From: Neoscytalidium dimidiatum | Lineage: Eukaryota > Ascomycota > Dothideomycetes > Botryosphaeriales > Botryosphaeriaceae | NCBI GenBank assembly: GCA_037367355.1 | Contig: CM074701.1 | Coordinates: forward strand, 248,001 to 312,000 | DNA: 64,000 nucleotides | Reading direction: 5' to 3' | Shown: piece by piece, positions 11,741-23,800 of the stretch | Numbering within the stretch: the first letter of the stretch is position 1 | Layout of the letters: the number at the start of each line of letters is the position of its first letter | Notes under the pieces: generated by a model | What the model was told of the DNA's origin: nothing | Database searches by the model: none | The model's input: the letters and a program-made list of their open reading frames with translations, nothing else | Translations under genes and position numbers: made by a program

Positions 11741-13080
11741 ATGGCACGCTGCTCTTACTGTGGACAACATGGAGGACCAAAAACATATTGCCCGTCTCAA
11801 CGGCGAGGACAAGGTAATGGACCGCGCCGACGAACGTATCAAACAAGGCGCACAGATAGGCCTATCGAATCTTCTCAGTCAGCAACCGCTCTCAAGCAGG
11901 AAGAATGGTACCGGTATAAACCCTTCGAAGACTCAAAAAACATTCGTGTCCTACTACTTCTACCTGGTAGCCCCGATGATCCCATTCGTTGCAAATTACG
12001 TGTTAAGTCTATCGATGAAGCCATACCTTACGAAGCATTATCTTACGTATGGAGAGACGCAGAAGACCGTGTTGGGATTCTTTGTCACGGAAAGAGATTG
12101 GATGTCACCCGGAATCTCTTCGACGCGCTGATGCGATTTCGTCGTAAGAGTAAAGAGCGGATCGTTTGGGCAGACGCAATATACATCAATCAAGGAGACC
12201 TTGACGAACGCGCACAACAGGTACAGCTGATGGGAAGAGTCTATAAAAGAGCAGAAAGAGTACTCGTATGGTTAGGCATTGACGACCTAATGAGCCCTAT
12301 CGCTCTTTTCCTCTTCATCCGTGCACTGGCCTAAAGGGTACCGCATGGCGATTCTTGGGATGATATAGATCGGTTCATCGACACTCTACCTACGGAGAAC
12401 CGATTTTGGACCCGTTTCAGAACACTACTCTGAAATCAATGGTTCGCTCGAATGTGGATCATTCAGGAGATAGGGCTCGCACTGAAAGCTTTGGTTTACT
12501 CTGGAAACGCAACTCTGCCATGGACTAGTCTTGAGGACTTTTGCCGCTGCTTTGCCTTTACTGGCAAGGGCGAGAAATTTTTTTGGGAGAACAGTCTCTT
12601 CTGTGTTGGTCGGGCGTTCCATCTTGGAAGGGAAGGTGCTTTGAAATTCCGGGACAATAAAGCAACCGATCTTACCATTGGCAGAGTTCTTGACCATGGA
12701 CGCACAAATTATTGTAGCGATGATAGAGACAGAGTGTATGCTCTGCCTGGCCACCCGATATTCCGCGACTCGTTTGCAAACAGCGACTCTGAGTATTTCC
12801 TGCCGGTGAGCTACACCATATCTTGTGAGGATCTTTATACGTCAATTGCCATGAGGGCTATCCAAATGTCACGAGAAAATCCTTGTGAAATGCTTTCGTG
12901 GGTCTTACATGACGAAGATACAATCTATGACTGCGACACCATTACCTCGTGGGCTCCACAATGGAATAGCTCGTACCAAAGACCAAAAGTTATTCAGACA
13001 TATCCAAATCTATTGTTTGATGCCAAGGAGCAAACTTTGCCGGATTTCTCTTTCGTAGATGTCAAACACTGGTATTACAG
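11741..13080 (+). pseudogene. HET-domain (heterokaryon incompatibility) gene, 5' part, broken
   Basis: A single frame from the ATG at 11,741 shows the HET domain in order: IRVLLLLPG, YEALSYVW, VTRNLFDAL, WADAIYINQ with DLDERAQQV, VYKRAERVLVWLG, MWIIQE and the DDRDRVYALPG motif. Two in-frame stops interrupt it, TAA at 12,332-12,334 and TGA at about 12,431, each one C-to-T change away from a Gln or Arg codon. The frame runs without a shift up to 13,080, where a retrotransposon LTR begins; the remaining codons before the stop at 13,123 come from the LTR. The rest of the gene appears on the other side of the repeats at about 35,302. HET proteins trigger programmed cell death after fusion of incompatible hyphae. 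This copy cannot make a full protein. Confidence 0.85.
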
Positions 13081-13302
13081 TGTAACGACGGGGCCTCTAC
13101 CACTAGGCTTCGGAGTTACCTAGCAGGTTCGGGTTTGTCGAAGGGTTTACCTTAAAGGCGAGGAAAGGGGAGCAATAATAGAATAAGAAGTTACGTAATA
13201 TAGAAGTTTAATAGGCCTTATTATCTCTAAGTTAATATAGTATTAAATTAGAACTTTAAGTTAACTATAAGGGTTAAAATACTATTTAACGAGCGTATCT
13301 AT
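13081..13302 (-). mobile_element. Truncated Gypsy LTR fragment (222 bp)
   Basis: The sequence from TGTAACGACGGGG to GAGCGTATCTAT matches the first 220 bases (as read on the plus strand) of the two complete LTRs at 26,587 and 33,993, with differences that are nearly all C/T or G/A. It stops where the 3' tail of LINE copy 1 begins. No matching remainder of the LTR was found beyond the LINE. It directly abuts HET coding sequence at 13,080/13,081. The strand is inferred from the complete element. Confidence 0.85.
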
Positions 13303-16300
13303 TTATTTATTATTTATTTATTCGTTTAACGTCCTTATGTAAGCTAAGCTTATAAAAGACGGCTAGTCTACTAACGTATCTAGTCCGGTATTTCGACCGG
13401 GGTTTTTATTCGGGTTTTCTTTAGGAAGGAGTCTCGAAATAGTAGGGGCTAAGCCGGTGCTTTTTAGGAAGAAATAGGAAAGTAAGTAGGGTAATAAGAA
13501 GAGATAGAAGATAAAAGAAAATTAAGAGAGAATAACTTCTTTTTTTAAGGAGAGACTAAAGTTAGTTTTTCGAAAGTACGTATTTAGGCTTCCGTCGAAG
13601 TAAGTTCTAATAGCTACTTTCGGATAGCTATTTTAGTTATCGATAAAAAGCTTAAAAGAGCCTTCCGTCCTTTTTCGATATTAAAAACGAGGTCTAAGGA
13701 GGGGTTTTTCGTTTCTAGACTAGTATATATATCTTCTCTTTCGAGTCGATACTTTCTATAGTCTAGAATTAGGTGCCGGAGAGTTTATTTAGCCGTATTA
13801 TTATACGGGCAGCTATTAGAGGGGTTTAGTCTAAAGTAGTTTAGATAGGACTTAAAGTATCCGTATCCTATTTTAAGCTAGTAAAACGCGGAGCTAGTTT
13901 CTCTCTCCGTAGAGAGGTCTATTAACTTTTATTTTATTTTCTAGTTAAACCGCCTTAGATAGGACTCTTTAGAGGCTATTTCCGCTTGCTTCTTTACTAT
14001 TTTTTACTACAAATTAATAAAATCTACTTGCGTTAGCATTCGAAAGAATGCGTAGCTAGTCGATTCGTTATTCGGGTTTATTTTATAGGCGTATTTAGCT
14101 AGGAAATCTACTTCTTCGTTACCGCGTATATTAAAATAGCCGGGAACCTATTCTAATTAAACTAAATTTCCTTTTAGAATAAGCGTTTTAGCTACGTTTA
14201 AAGCTCGTATTTACGCTAGTTATCCTAGATTTCCGGATAGTATTTTTAGACGGTAGAGCGCGGCCTAGTTATCCGCGTAGACTCTAATATCTTTATTAGT
14301 ATATCCGTTTTTAACTACGAGTTTAAGGGCTCTCGTAAGAGCCTCTAGTTCGCCGTTATAAACTAGGTTATTATCCCTAATATTTCCTACTATAATAGTA
14401 GTTTCGCCTTTAAGAGTAGGGTCGTTTCTATCTATAAATACTGCTAATCCTATTCCGGTTTTATTCGGAATCGAACTCGCGTCCGTATAGATAGAAATTA
14501 GGTTATCCGGGGGGTTTTTAAGTTCGTTTAGATGTTTCTTAGCTTATTCTTCTTTCGAGAGTTTAGAGACTTTAACCGAGTAGGGGGTAGATAGCCCCTA
14601 AGGTAGAAAGTAGAAAGGATTAACTGTTTCGAGGTTATACGGCTTGTCTTTTAGAAAGTCTCTAATTTTTCGAACGAGCTTACTTTCGTATTCGTTCTCT
14701 CTTTCTAGAAGGCTTCGAATTAGGTATTTTTGGTCTAATTTAAGACTTCGTAGGGCGTAGAATCGGAGGTTGTTTTCTAAGCGAATTTCCGAGGGTAGGA
14801 TCGCGGCTTCTATTTCGAGGGGAGTAATTAGAGCGGTTTTAAAAACGCCTAGTATTTTCCGTAGAGCTAGATTCTGGAGTATCGTAGCTTTTCGTTTAAA
14901 ATTCGCTTAGTTATTCTAGTATAAGACAAAGCCGTAATCGGAGACGAAGGTAACGTAGGCTAAGTATAACTATTGTACCGCGTTAGGTTTTAGTCTATTT
15001 TCGATATTAGCTAGTCTATTTATCCTCGAGAGGCTCGAACGAGCTTAGCTTATTCTAATATCGACGTATTCCTTAAAACTAAGGAGTGGGTCTAAGAAAA
15101 CTCCTAGATATCGGACTAGATTCTTAGGCTTTATAACTAAACCCGTAGGTAGTTTTAAAGTAGAATTCCTTACCGTTTTTTCTTTAGAAAAGTATATTAA
15201 TTCGGTTTTTTCGAGGTCGAATTATATAGTATTTTCCGCGCCTAGTTTATAGAGTCTTTCCGCTTCTCTTTCTAGTATCTTAATATTCTTTTTCCAGCTT
15301 TTAGAGCTTGCTATTAAAGAGATATTATCGACGTAGAATAGATAGCTAACGGAGTTCGTTTAGAATAGATCTCGGATATAAATTAGAAATAGTATCGGCG
15401 AAATAGGGCTTTCTTACGGTATACCCGTTTCTACGTTACTAAACTCTTCTATATTTCCGTCGAAACTAAGGCGTAGTTGTCGGGAATTTAAGAAAGTTCT
15501 AATCTACGCGAGTAGATTAGTCGGAAGCTTTAACTTTCTTAGAATTCCTAGAAGTTATTCTTGCGCGACGTAGTCGTAAGCGCTACGTACGTCTAGAAAT
15601 AGCGTGGATATTTTTAGCTTTACCTTACGGTTTTCCTCTACTAAATTCGTTAGAATAAAGCAGGCGTCTATAGCGGATTTTTTAAGTCTTCCTCCTATTT
15701 ATATAGGGTGGATTAGGTTTATCGTTTCCGCTAGAAAACCGAGGCGTTTAGCTATTACTCGTTCGAGTACTTTTCCTAGACAATTTAATAAAGAAATAAC
15801 TCTATAAGTCTTAGGATTCGCGGGATCCGGCTTATTAGGTTTCTTTAAAATTACCCCCGTAGCTTATCTCTAGCACTTTAGATAGTAGCTATATTTAAAG
15901 AGGTTCGAATAGATAAAATAAAAGGCTTTTAAGAATGCGTTATAGGCCTAGATTATTATTTATTAGGATATTAAATCCGGCCCGGGCGTAGTTCCTTTTA
16001 TTAGGTTTAAACACGTTCGTTCGAGCTCTTTTTTATCTAGAATTAGCTATTTCTAGCTTAGATCCGGCTAGTAATTTATCTAGTTATTTTCGATTCGTGC
16101 GTTAGGAGGGGATAGAAATAACGTTTCTTTTAGCGCGGAGCTTTTCCCCTTCTAGCTATCTTGTAGTAGGCCGTTTTTAGCCCGAATCGGAGGGATTCGT
16201 TCTATCGGACGGTATTTTGTATAGGCTATTGCTTTAAAGATAGTTTCGGGGGTATTTTTACTTAGAAACGAATTCTAGTGGTCCCGTTTAGCTTTACGAA

Positions 16301-19300
16301 TAGAGGAGAAGTATTCGTTTCGGGTTTTTAGGAAGTCTTACTTATTTACGAGCTCCGGCGAGCGTCGTATAAGCCGCGTTTATCGTTTAAGGTTTCCTCG
16401 GGCCTCCTTTAGGATAGGATTCTACTAGGGTTTAGCTTTAGCTAGCGGGGTAGTTTTCGGAATAGCTTAGTCCGCTGCTTGCCGTATAAGGTTAGTTAGG
16501 AATTCTCCTAGTTTTTCTAAAAGTAAGACTTCTTTCGAACGGTCTTTTAGAATCTCTAGGCTAAGATCTTTATTCTCTTCTTCTAGACTAGCTAGCTAGG
16601 GGCGTAGCTTTTTTATAAAGTTCGAGGCTTTTTCTTTAAAGATCTTAGAGAATTTTTCCTAGTTCGCCTTATCGTAATTAAATCTAATTTACTTAGATTT
16701 CTCCTAGTTTATTCGTTTATTTAATTAGATTTAAAATAAAATAGGGAAGTAGTCGGATCCGATAGATTCGAGTATTTATTAGTCCGTTATTTTATTCGTT
16801 AGCCCTCGGCTCGAGAGCGTTAGATCTATTACCGTAGGTCTATCTAAGTTCGGCCGGTAGAAGGTACCTTCTCCCGGCGTATTTAGTAGGTCTAGGTTAT
16901 TAGATTTAATCTAATTAATTAGGGCGGAGGCCCCGTTCGAGTAGAGGGACCTTAGGTCCTACTATAGGTGGTGAATATTAAAGTCCCCGGCTATAATACT
17001 AGGGAATTCTAGCTATTAGTAGCCTAGAATACGTTCTAGCGTATAGGGGGAATTATCGTTTCCTTATTCCTTTTAGTTATATAAATTAAAGAGGTAGAAT
17101 TAGCTATTTTCCTCTATTATTTTTAGAACTATTAGGTCGGGGGATTTAGTTACCGCGGAGTTATAGTTAATATCTATTCCCGTTAGATAACGGGATATAT
17201 ATACTAACGTACGCGGTCTTTCCGTTAGAGAACAATCCGGTAGAATTTAAACGAACGTAGGGTAGTTAACCGACTACCTTTCTCTAGGATTTTCGGGGTT
17301 TGTTAGCTATAGTTCTTATATAAGAATTAGGCTAATTTTAAGATCGATTACTTTAGATAGAAGGCTCTCCGTAGCTAGAGCGTTTCTATTTAAATTTACT
17401 TAAAATACCCTTAGTTTATCTATAGATAAAGGGGGTTAGTTAATTCGAATTAGGGTAGTACTAGCACCGTATACCTTTAGAGGCTTTACAGCCTATAAAT
17501 TTATACCTATACTCTCCCGTAAGGTGCTCCTTTTTATAGATTTCGCATATAGGAGTCCTTATATATTTAGCCGTTTCGTGTCCGTTTTTAAGGTAGTTAC
17601 GGCATTAAATTCCCTTAGGAATTACCCGTGCTTTCTCTACCTTACAGCTTATTCCGTATATAAAAAGGCGGCTATTAATAGCCTTTTTCTATTCCTTTTT
17701 GGTGCGGAACGAGACTATAACGGATCCCGCGGATTAGTTTTCTCTTTTCTCCTTAGAGGTGGCCTAGTAGGGCTTACTAATAGGAGAAAGACCTACGTTA
17801 AAGGTCTCTATTTCCTCCTTAATAAAGGAGTCGATTAGAATATTCTTAGTCTCCCGCGTAGGGATTCCGTAGATAATAACCTTATACTAGGCCTCGACTA
17901 GTTTCGGGTTAGAATTAGGAAGGACTTTCCTAATAATATTCTCTTTTTCTAAGAGAAATTAGCTAGTATAGCCCTCGGTACCCGTAATTAGGATATTTCC
18001 CTTAAAAGAGAGGGAAGTTCCTTAGATAACGGGTTTATTTACGAATCCGGCTCCCGCGAACGTAAGGTTTAGCTTTTACCGGAGTCGGATTCCGTTAAAT
18101 TAGTCTCGTATACTATCGTAGGAGACGGTAATTTATCTATCTTTAATAGACGTTAGCTTTACGAGCTTCGTAGTTGTTTTTTCCGTTAGTTTTTTATACG
18201 ATACGGTTATAAAACCGTCGTTTAGAACTAAACCTACCGCTACCGAGGCGTAGGAGGTAGGTTTTTTTACCGGGACTAGCTGGCTAGGCTAGGGTTTTCC
18301 CGTAGTAGCTGCGAAAGTAGCCCCGAGATTCCTCGTTTTATTCGAAAGCGTACGGGATACGTTGAGACGCGACTTCGACGAGAATCGACTTAGTAAAGTC
18401 GATTTTCCCTTTCGCCGTATATTCGCGGAAGACGGTAAGAAGTTCGCTAAGGTTATTTACCTTAGACCGGTCGTCTTTAAGGTCGATCGCCTTAATAAGG
18501 TAATCGAACGCGGCTTCGATATATTCCGCGGAGGACTTTAGTTTCGATCCCGGTATATACCGGGTTCTTTTCTCGGGGCGGTATTCGAACGGGTTAATGC
18601 CCGTAGAGGTAGGCGAGAAGGAGAGTCTTTTTCCGAGAGTCGGCGTAGGCTTAACCGTTATCGTTACCTTCGGCCTTCTTAGTAGCGGTATTATTTCGTT
18701 ATTTTCTATCTCGATATCTTCGATACTACTCGATCCCGTAGTATTCGAAGATTCGATAACTACCGGCGTAGTCGATAGTCGAATTAGGGTCGAGGGGCGT
18801 AGAGGGTCCGGGGAATCCGAAGGATCTAGAGGTAGATATCCTTAGTTTTCTATACTCTTTCTAGAAAGAAAATAGTAGGAATAGGAAATTAGACTAGAAA
18901 GAAATCGCCGGCTTTAGTTTCGTCTAAACTAAGCTATAAATAAACGAATTCCTAGCGAGCGCGGGGAATTTTCTTCGTTACTTTCTCCCGAGAAGTAACG
19001 AAGCGTTTTCGGGGCTATTCGGTTAAGCTTTTCGCTTATTTTTGGTTATTCGCTTAGGTGTAGAGAGGGTGAAAACTCTACGTATACGGGCCGCGGAAAA
19101 GGAGCAGGACGAAGAAGAGGAGAAAGCGCTTCTTCGCCTTAGATTTAGGTACGTAAACGCGCTCTAAATCTAGTATAACTTCGTACGAAGGTACGCGTAG
19201 GTATTTTCGGTAGATTCCGAAAATTTCGTATATTTTCGGGTAGATTTAGGACTTTCGTAGGGGTACGGAGGTAGAGCAAGGCGATTTAACCTAACGAGGT

Positions 19301-20083
19301 CTCTTTTCCACGCGATAACGTAGTAGCGCGTATAGCTACGAAGCTAAGATTTGAGAATCTAGCTAAGGGAGTTAAGAGCTTTTGATAGATATCGGTCTTA
19401 GCACTTTTTCTCGAGGTCGAATTCGGAGGTGTTAAATAATAAGGATCCGGGAAATCTAGAGGGTCTAGGGGCGGATATTCTTAGTTTTCTATACTCTTTC
19501 TAGAAAAGAAATAGTAGAAATAGGAAATTAGACTAGAAAGAAATCGCCGACTTTAGTTTCGTCTAAACTAAGCCGTAAATAAACGAATTCTAGGTAAGCG
19601 CGGGGAATTTTCTTTGTTACTTTCTCCTAAGAAGTAACGAAGTGTTTTCGGGGCTATTCGGTTAAGCTTTTCGCTTATTTTCGGTTATTCTTAGTTCGCG
19701 TAGGTAGGGAGGTAGTAAAAACTCTACGTATACGGGCCGCGGAAAAGGGGCGGGACGGAGAAGAGAAGAAAGCGCTTCTTCGCCTTAGATTTAGGTACGT
19801 AAACGCGCTCTAAATCTCGTATAACTTCGTACGGAGATGCGCGTAGGTATTTTCGGTAGATTCCGAACTTTTTACGTCTTTTCGAGTCGATTTAGGATTT
19901 TAGTAGGGATATAAAGGTCGAGGAAGTCGATTTAGCCTAACGAGGTCTTTTTTCTACGCGATAACGTAGTAGCGCGTATAGCTATAAAGCTAAGATTCGA
20001 GAATCTAGCTAAGAAAATCGAGAGCTTTTAATAGATATCGGTCTTAGCGCTTTTTCTCGGGGTCGAATTCGAAGGTTGTTAAT
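13303..20083 (-). mobile_element. Tad1/I-type LINE retrotransposon, copy 1, RIP-degraded
   Basis: This is the reverse complement of copy 2. Reading the minus strand it contains a 5' region, an ORF1 (gag-like) from about 18,840 to 17,500 with a degenerate CCHC zinc-knuckle area near 17,600, an apurinic endonuclease domain (GDFNIHH motif near 16,970-16,995), reverse transcriptase (YIDDI near 15,330-15,350), and a C-terminal RNase H (IYTDAS near 14,480-14,500). It ends in a 3' tail of AAAT-type repeats at 13,303-13,323. Reading frames are recognisable by eye but full of TAG/TAA where glutamine or tryptophan is expected. Cysteines and histidines are often tyrosine, as CpA-directed RIP on both strands produces. 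It is longer than copy 2 because its 5' end is duplicated in tandem. Confidence 0.88.
18800..20083 (-). repeat. Tandem duplication of the LINE 5' end (two ~640-bp units)
   Basis: The segment 18,800-19,440 recurs at 19,441-20,083, head to tail. Each unit contains the ORF1-start stretch (ending TTAGTTTTCTATACTC), the block ATCGCC...GGCTTTAGTTTCG, an AAGCGCTTCTTCGCC block, and the terminal ...TTTTTCTCG.GGTCGAATTC. Copy 2 has only one such unit (20,860-21,430). The two units differ from each other by scattered transitions and small indels. Confidence 0.8.
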
Positions 20084-20833
20084 AATTTAATCTAGAATAT
20101 AAAATTAAAATATAATATAATAATAGGCGAATACTAGAGCTTATAAATAAATTAGAATTAAAATTTAATACTAGCCTATAATATATTAATATATACTAAT
20201 ACTAGCTTTATTAGAAAGTATAGATATAGATAATTAAGCTAAATAGACGCTAATAGCTAAAATAGTAGCTAATAGTATAATAAAAGTACTTATAAGATAA
20301 TAATATCTTACTTTTATATAGTTACTAAATTTATACGATATACTAAATATAGAGTAATTAGTAGTTATCTATTAGTAAATCTATTTAATACTATAGATTT
20401 TCTAGTTAGTTCTATATAATATAGCGAATTATTTATTCTAATATTACGCCTACTATTATATTTAAATATTATATTTTTACTAATCGTCTAGTAGAAAACG
20501 CCCTTTATATACTCGCTACTCTTACTTTATAACTAATTTTCTTTCCTCTATAAGAGTTATTAGTATCTTATTTACTAGTACTCTATATAGGTCTTATATT
20601 ATATAACTATCTTTCTACTACTATACTCTTTATTTTTTTTATTTTTTACGCTTTTAATTACCTATTAAAACTATAAAATTATTAATTTTAATTATTAATA
20701 CGTGCTTAGTAAGTTATAAGAAAGATTTTACTTATTATTATATTAATACGATAAAAGTAATACCTCTATAGCTTTTAATAGGCTTTCTACGGTCTTTTTA
20801 TAAGATTCTATATACCTTATAAAGGGAGTATAT
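20084..20833. other. Extremely AT-rich spacer between the inverted LINE copies
   Basis: About 750 bases of roughly 75-80% A+T, dominated by TA, TAT and ATA steps with almost no CpA. No reading frame or motif survives. It is probably an older element or host DNA degraded beyond recognition, and it formed one side of the target into which LINE copy 2 inserted (its last 13-15 bases are duplicated after the LINE tail). Confidence 0.6.
20819..20833 (+). repeat. Target-site duplication, left copy, of LINE copy 2
   Basis: ATAAAGGGAGTATAT occurs here and again at 35,093-35,107, directly after the AAAT-repeat tail of LINE copy 2. The first two bases could belong to the tail, so the certain duplication is 13 bp. 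A duplication of this length is what target-primed reverse transcription leaves. Confidence 0.75.
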
Positions 20834-23800
20834 ATATAACGGCGATAAATAAGTTTACTACACCTTCGAATTCGACCCCGAGAAAAAGCGCTAAGACCGG
20901 TATCTATCGAAAGCTCTCGATTCCCTTAGCTAGATTCTCGAATCTTAACAGATTTATACGCTACTACGTTATCGCGTGGAAAAGAGACCTCGTTAGGTTA
21001 AATCGCCTTGCTCTACCTCCGTACCCCTACGAAAGTCCTAAATCTACCCGAAAATATACGAAATTTTCGGAATCTACCGAAAATACCTACGCGTACCTTC
21101 GTACGAAGTTATACTAGATTTAGAGCGCGTTTACGTACCTAAATCTAAGGCGAAGAAGCGCTTTCTCCTCTTCTCGCCCTGCTCCTTTTCCGGGCCCGTA
21201 TACGAGAGTTTTCACCCTCTCTACACCTAAGCGAATAACCAAAAATAAAAGCTTAACCGAATAGCCTGAACGCCGTTACTTCTCGGGAGAAAGTAACGAA
21301 GAAAATTCCCCGCGCTCGCTAGGAATTCGTTTATTTATAGCTTAGTTTAGACGAAACTAAAGCCGGCGATTTCTTTCTAGTCTAATTTCCTATTCCTACT
21401 ATTTTCTTTCTAGAAAGAGTATAGAAAACTAAGGATATCTACCTCTAGATCCTCGATCCCCGGACCTCTACGCCTCGACTTAATTCGACTATCGACTACG
21501 CCGGTAGTTATCGAATCTTCGAATACTACGGGATCGAGTAGTATCGAAGATATCGAGATAGAAAATAACGAAATAATACCGCTACTAAGAAGGCCGAAGG
21601 TAACGATAACGGTTAAGCCTACGCCGACTCTCGGAAAAAGACTCTCCTTCTCGCCTACCTCTACGGGCATTAACCCGTTCGAATACCGCCCCGAGAAAAG
21701 AACCCGGTATATACCGGGATCGAAACTAAAGTCCTCCGCGGAATATATCGAAGCCGCGTTCGATTACCTTATTAAGGCGATCGACCTTAAAGACGACCGG
21801 TCTAAGGTAAATAACCTTAGCGAACTTCTTACCGTCTTCCGCGAATATACGGCGAAAGGGAAAATCGACTTTACTAAGTCGATTCTCGTAACCGAAGTCC
21901 GCGTACTCGAAAACGTATCCCGTACGCTTTCGAATAAAACGAGGAATCTCGGGGCTACTTTCGCAGCTACTACGGGAAAACCCTAGCCTAGCCAGCTAGT
22001 CCCGGTAAAAAAACCTACCTCCTACGCCTCGGTAGCGGTAGGTTTAGTTCTAAACGACGGTTTTATAACCGTATCGTATAAAAAACTAACGGAAAAAACA
22101 ACTACGAAGCTCGTAAAGCTAACGTCTATTAAAGATAGATAAATTACCGTCTCCTACGATAGTATACGAGACTAATTTAACGGAATCCGACTCCGGTAAA
22201 AGCTAAACCTTACGTTCGCGGGAGCCGGATTCGTAAATAAACCCGTTATCTAAGGAACTTCCCTCTCTTTTAAGGGAAATATCCTAATTACGGGTACCGA
22301 GGGCTATACTAGCTAATTTCTCTTAGAAAAAGAGAATATTATTAGGAAAGTCCTTCCTAATTCTAACCCGAAACTAGTCGAGGCCTAGTATAAGGTTATT
22401 ATCTACGGAATCCCTACGCGGGAGACTAAGAATATTCTAATCGACTCCTTTATTAAGGAGGAAATAGAGACCTTTAACGTAGGTCTCTCTCCTATTAGAA
22501 AGCCCTACTAGGCTACTTTAAAGGAGAAAAGAGAAAAATAATCCGCGGGATCCGTTATAGTCGCGTTTCGCACCGAAAAGGAATAGAAAAAGGCTATTAA
22601 TAGCCGCCTTTTTATATACGAAATAAGCTATAAGATAGAGAAAGCACGGACTACTCCTAAGGGAATTTAATGCCGAAACTGCCTTAAAAATAGACACGAA
22701 ATAAAGAAGTATACGAGGACTCCTATATACGAAATCTACGAAAAGGAGCACCTTACGGAAGAGTATAAGTATAAATTTATAGGCTGTAAAGCCTCTAAAG
22801 GTATACGGTACTAGCACTACCCTAATTCGAATTAACTAACCCCCTTTATCTATAGATAAATTAAGGGTATTTTAAGCTAATTTAAATAGAAACGCTCTAG
22901 CTACGGAGAGCCTTCTATCTAAAGTAATCGATCTTAAAATTAGCCTAATTCTTATATAAGAACCATAGCTAATAAACCCCGAAAATCCTAGAGAAAGGCG
23001 GTCGGTTAACTACCCTACGTTCGTTTAAATTCTACCGGATTATTCTCTAACGGAAAGACCGCGTACGTTAGTATATATATCCCGTTATCTAACGGGAATA
23101 GATATTAACTATAACTCCGCGGTAACTAAATCCCCTAACCTAATAGTTCTAAAAATAACAGAGGAAAATAGCTAATTCTACCTCTTTAATTTATATAACT
23201 AAAAAGAATAAGGAAACGATAATTCCCCCTATACGCTAGAACGTATTCTAGGCTACTAATAGCTAGTATTCCCTAGTATTATAGCCGGGGACTTTAATAT
23301 TCACCACCCGTAGTGGGACCTAAGGTTCCCCTACTCGAACGGGGCCTCCGCCCTAATTAATTAGATTGAATCTAATAACCTAGACCTACTAAATACGCTA
23401 GGAGAAGGTACCTTCTATCGGCCGAACCTAGATAGACCTACGGTAATAGATCTAACGCTTCTCAGCCGAGGCCAACGAATAAAATAACGGACTAGTAAAT
23501 ACCGAATCTATCGGATCCGACTACTTCCTATTTTATTTTAAATCTAACTAAATAAACGAATAAACTAGAGAAATCTAAGTAAATTAGATTTAATTACGAT
23601 AATAAATAACTAGGATAAATTCTCTAAGATCTTTAAAGAAAAAGCCTCGAACTTTATAGAGCTACGCCCCAGCTAGCTATTCTAGAAGAGGAGAATAAAG
23701 ATCTTAGCCTAGAGATTCTAAAAGACCGTTCGAGAAGTCTTACTTTTAGAAAACTAAGAGAATCCTAACTAACCTTATACGCAAAGCAGCGGACTAAGCT

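Noticed and set aside
18597..18845. 82-codon frame, also found inverted at 21,410-21,670
   Set aside because: It is the antisense strand of the LINE ORF1 beginning, present in both copies because both are the same element; TpA-rich RIP sequence removes stops on that strand.
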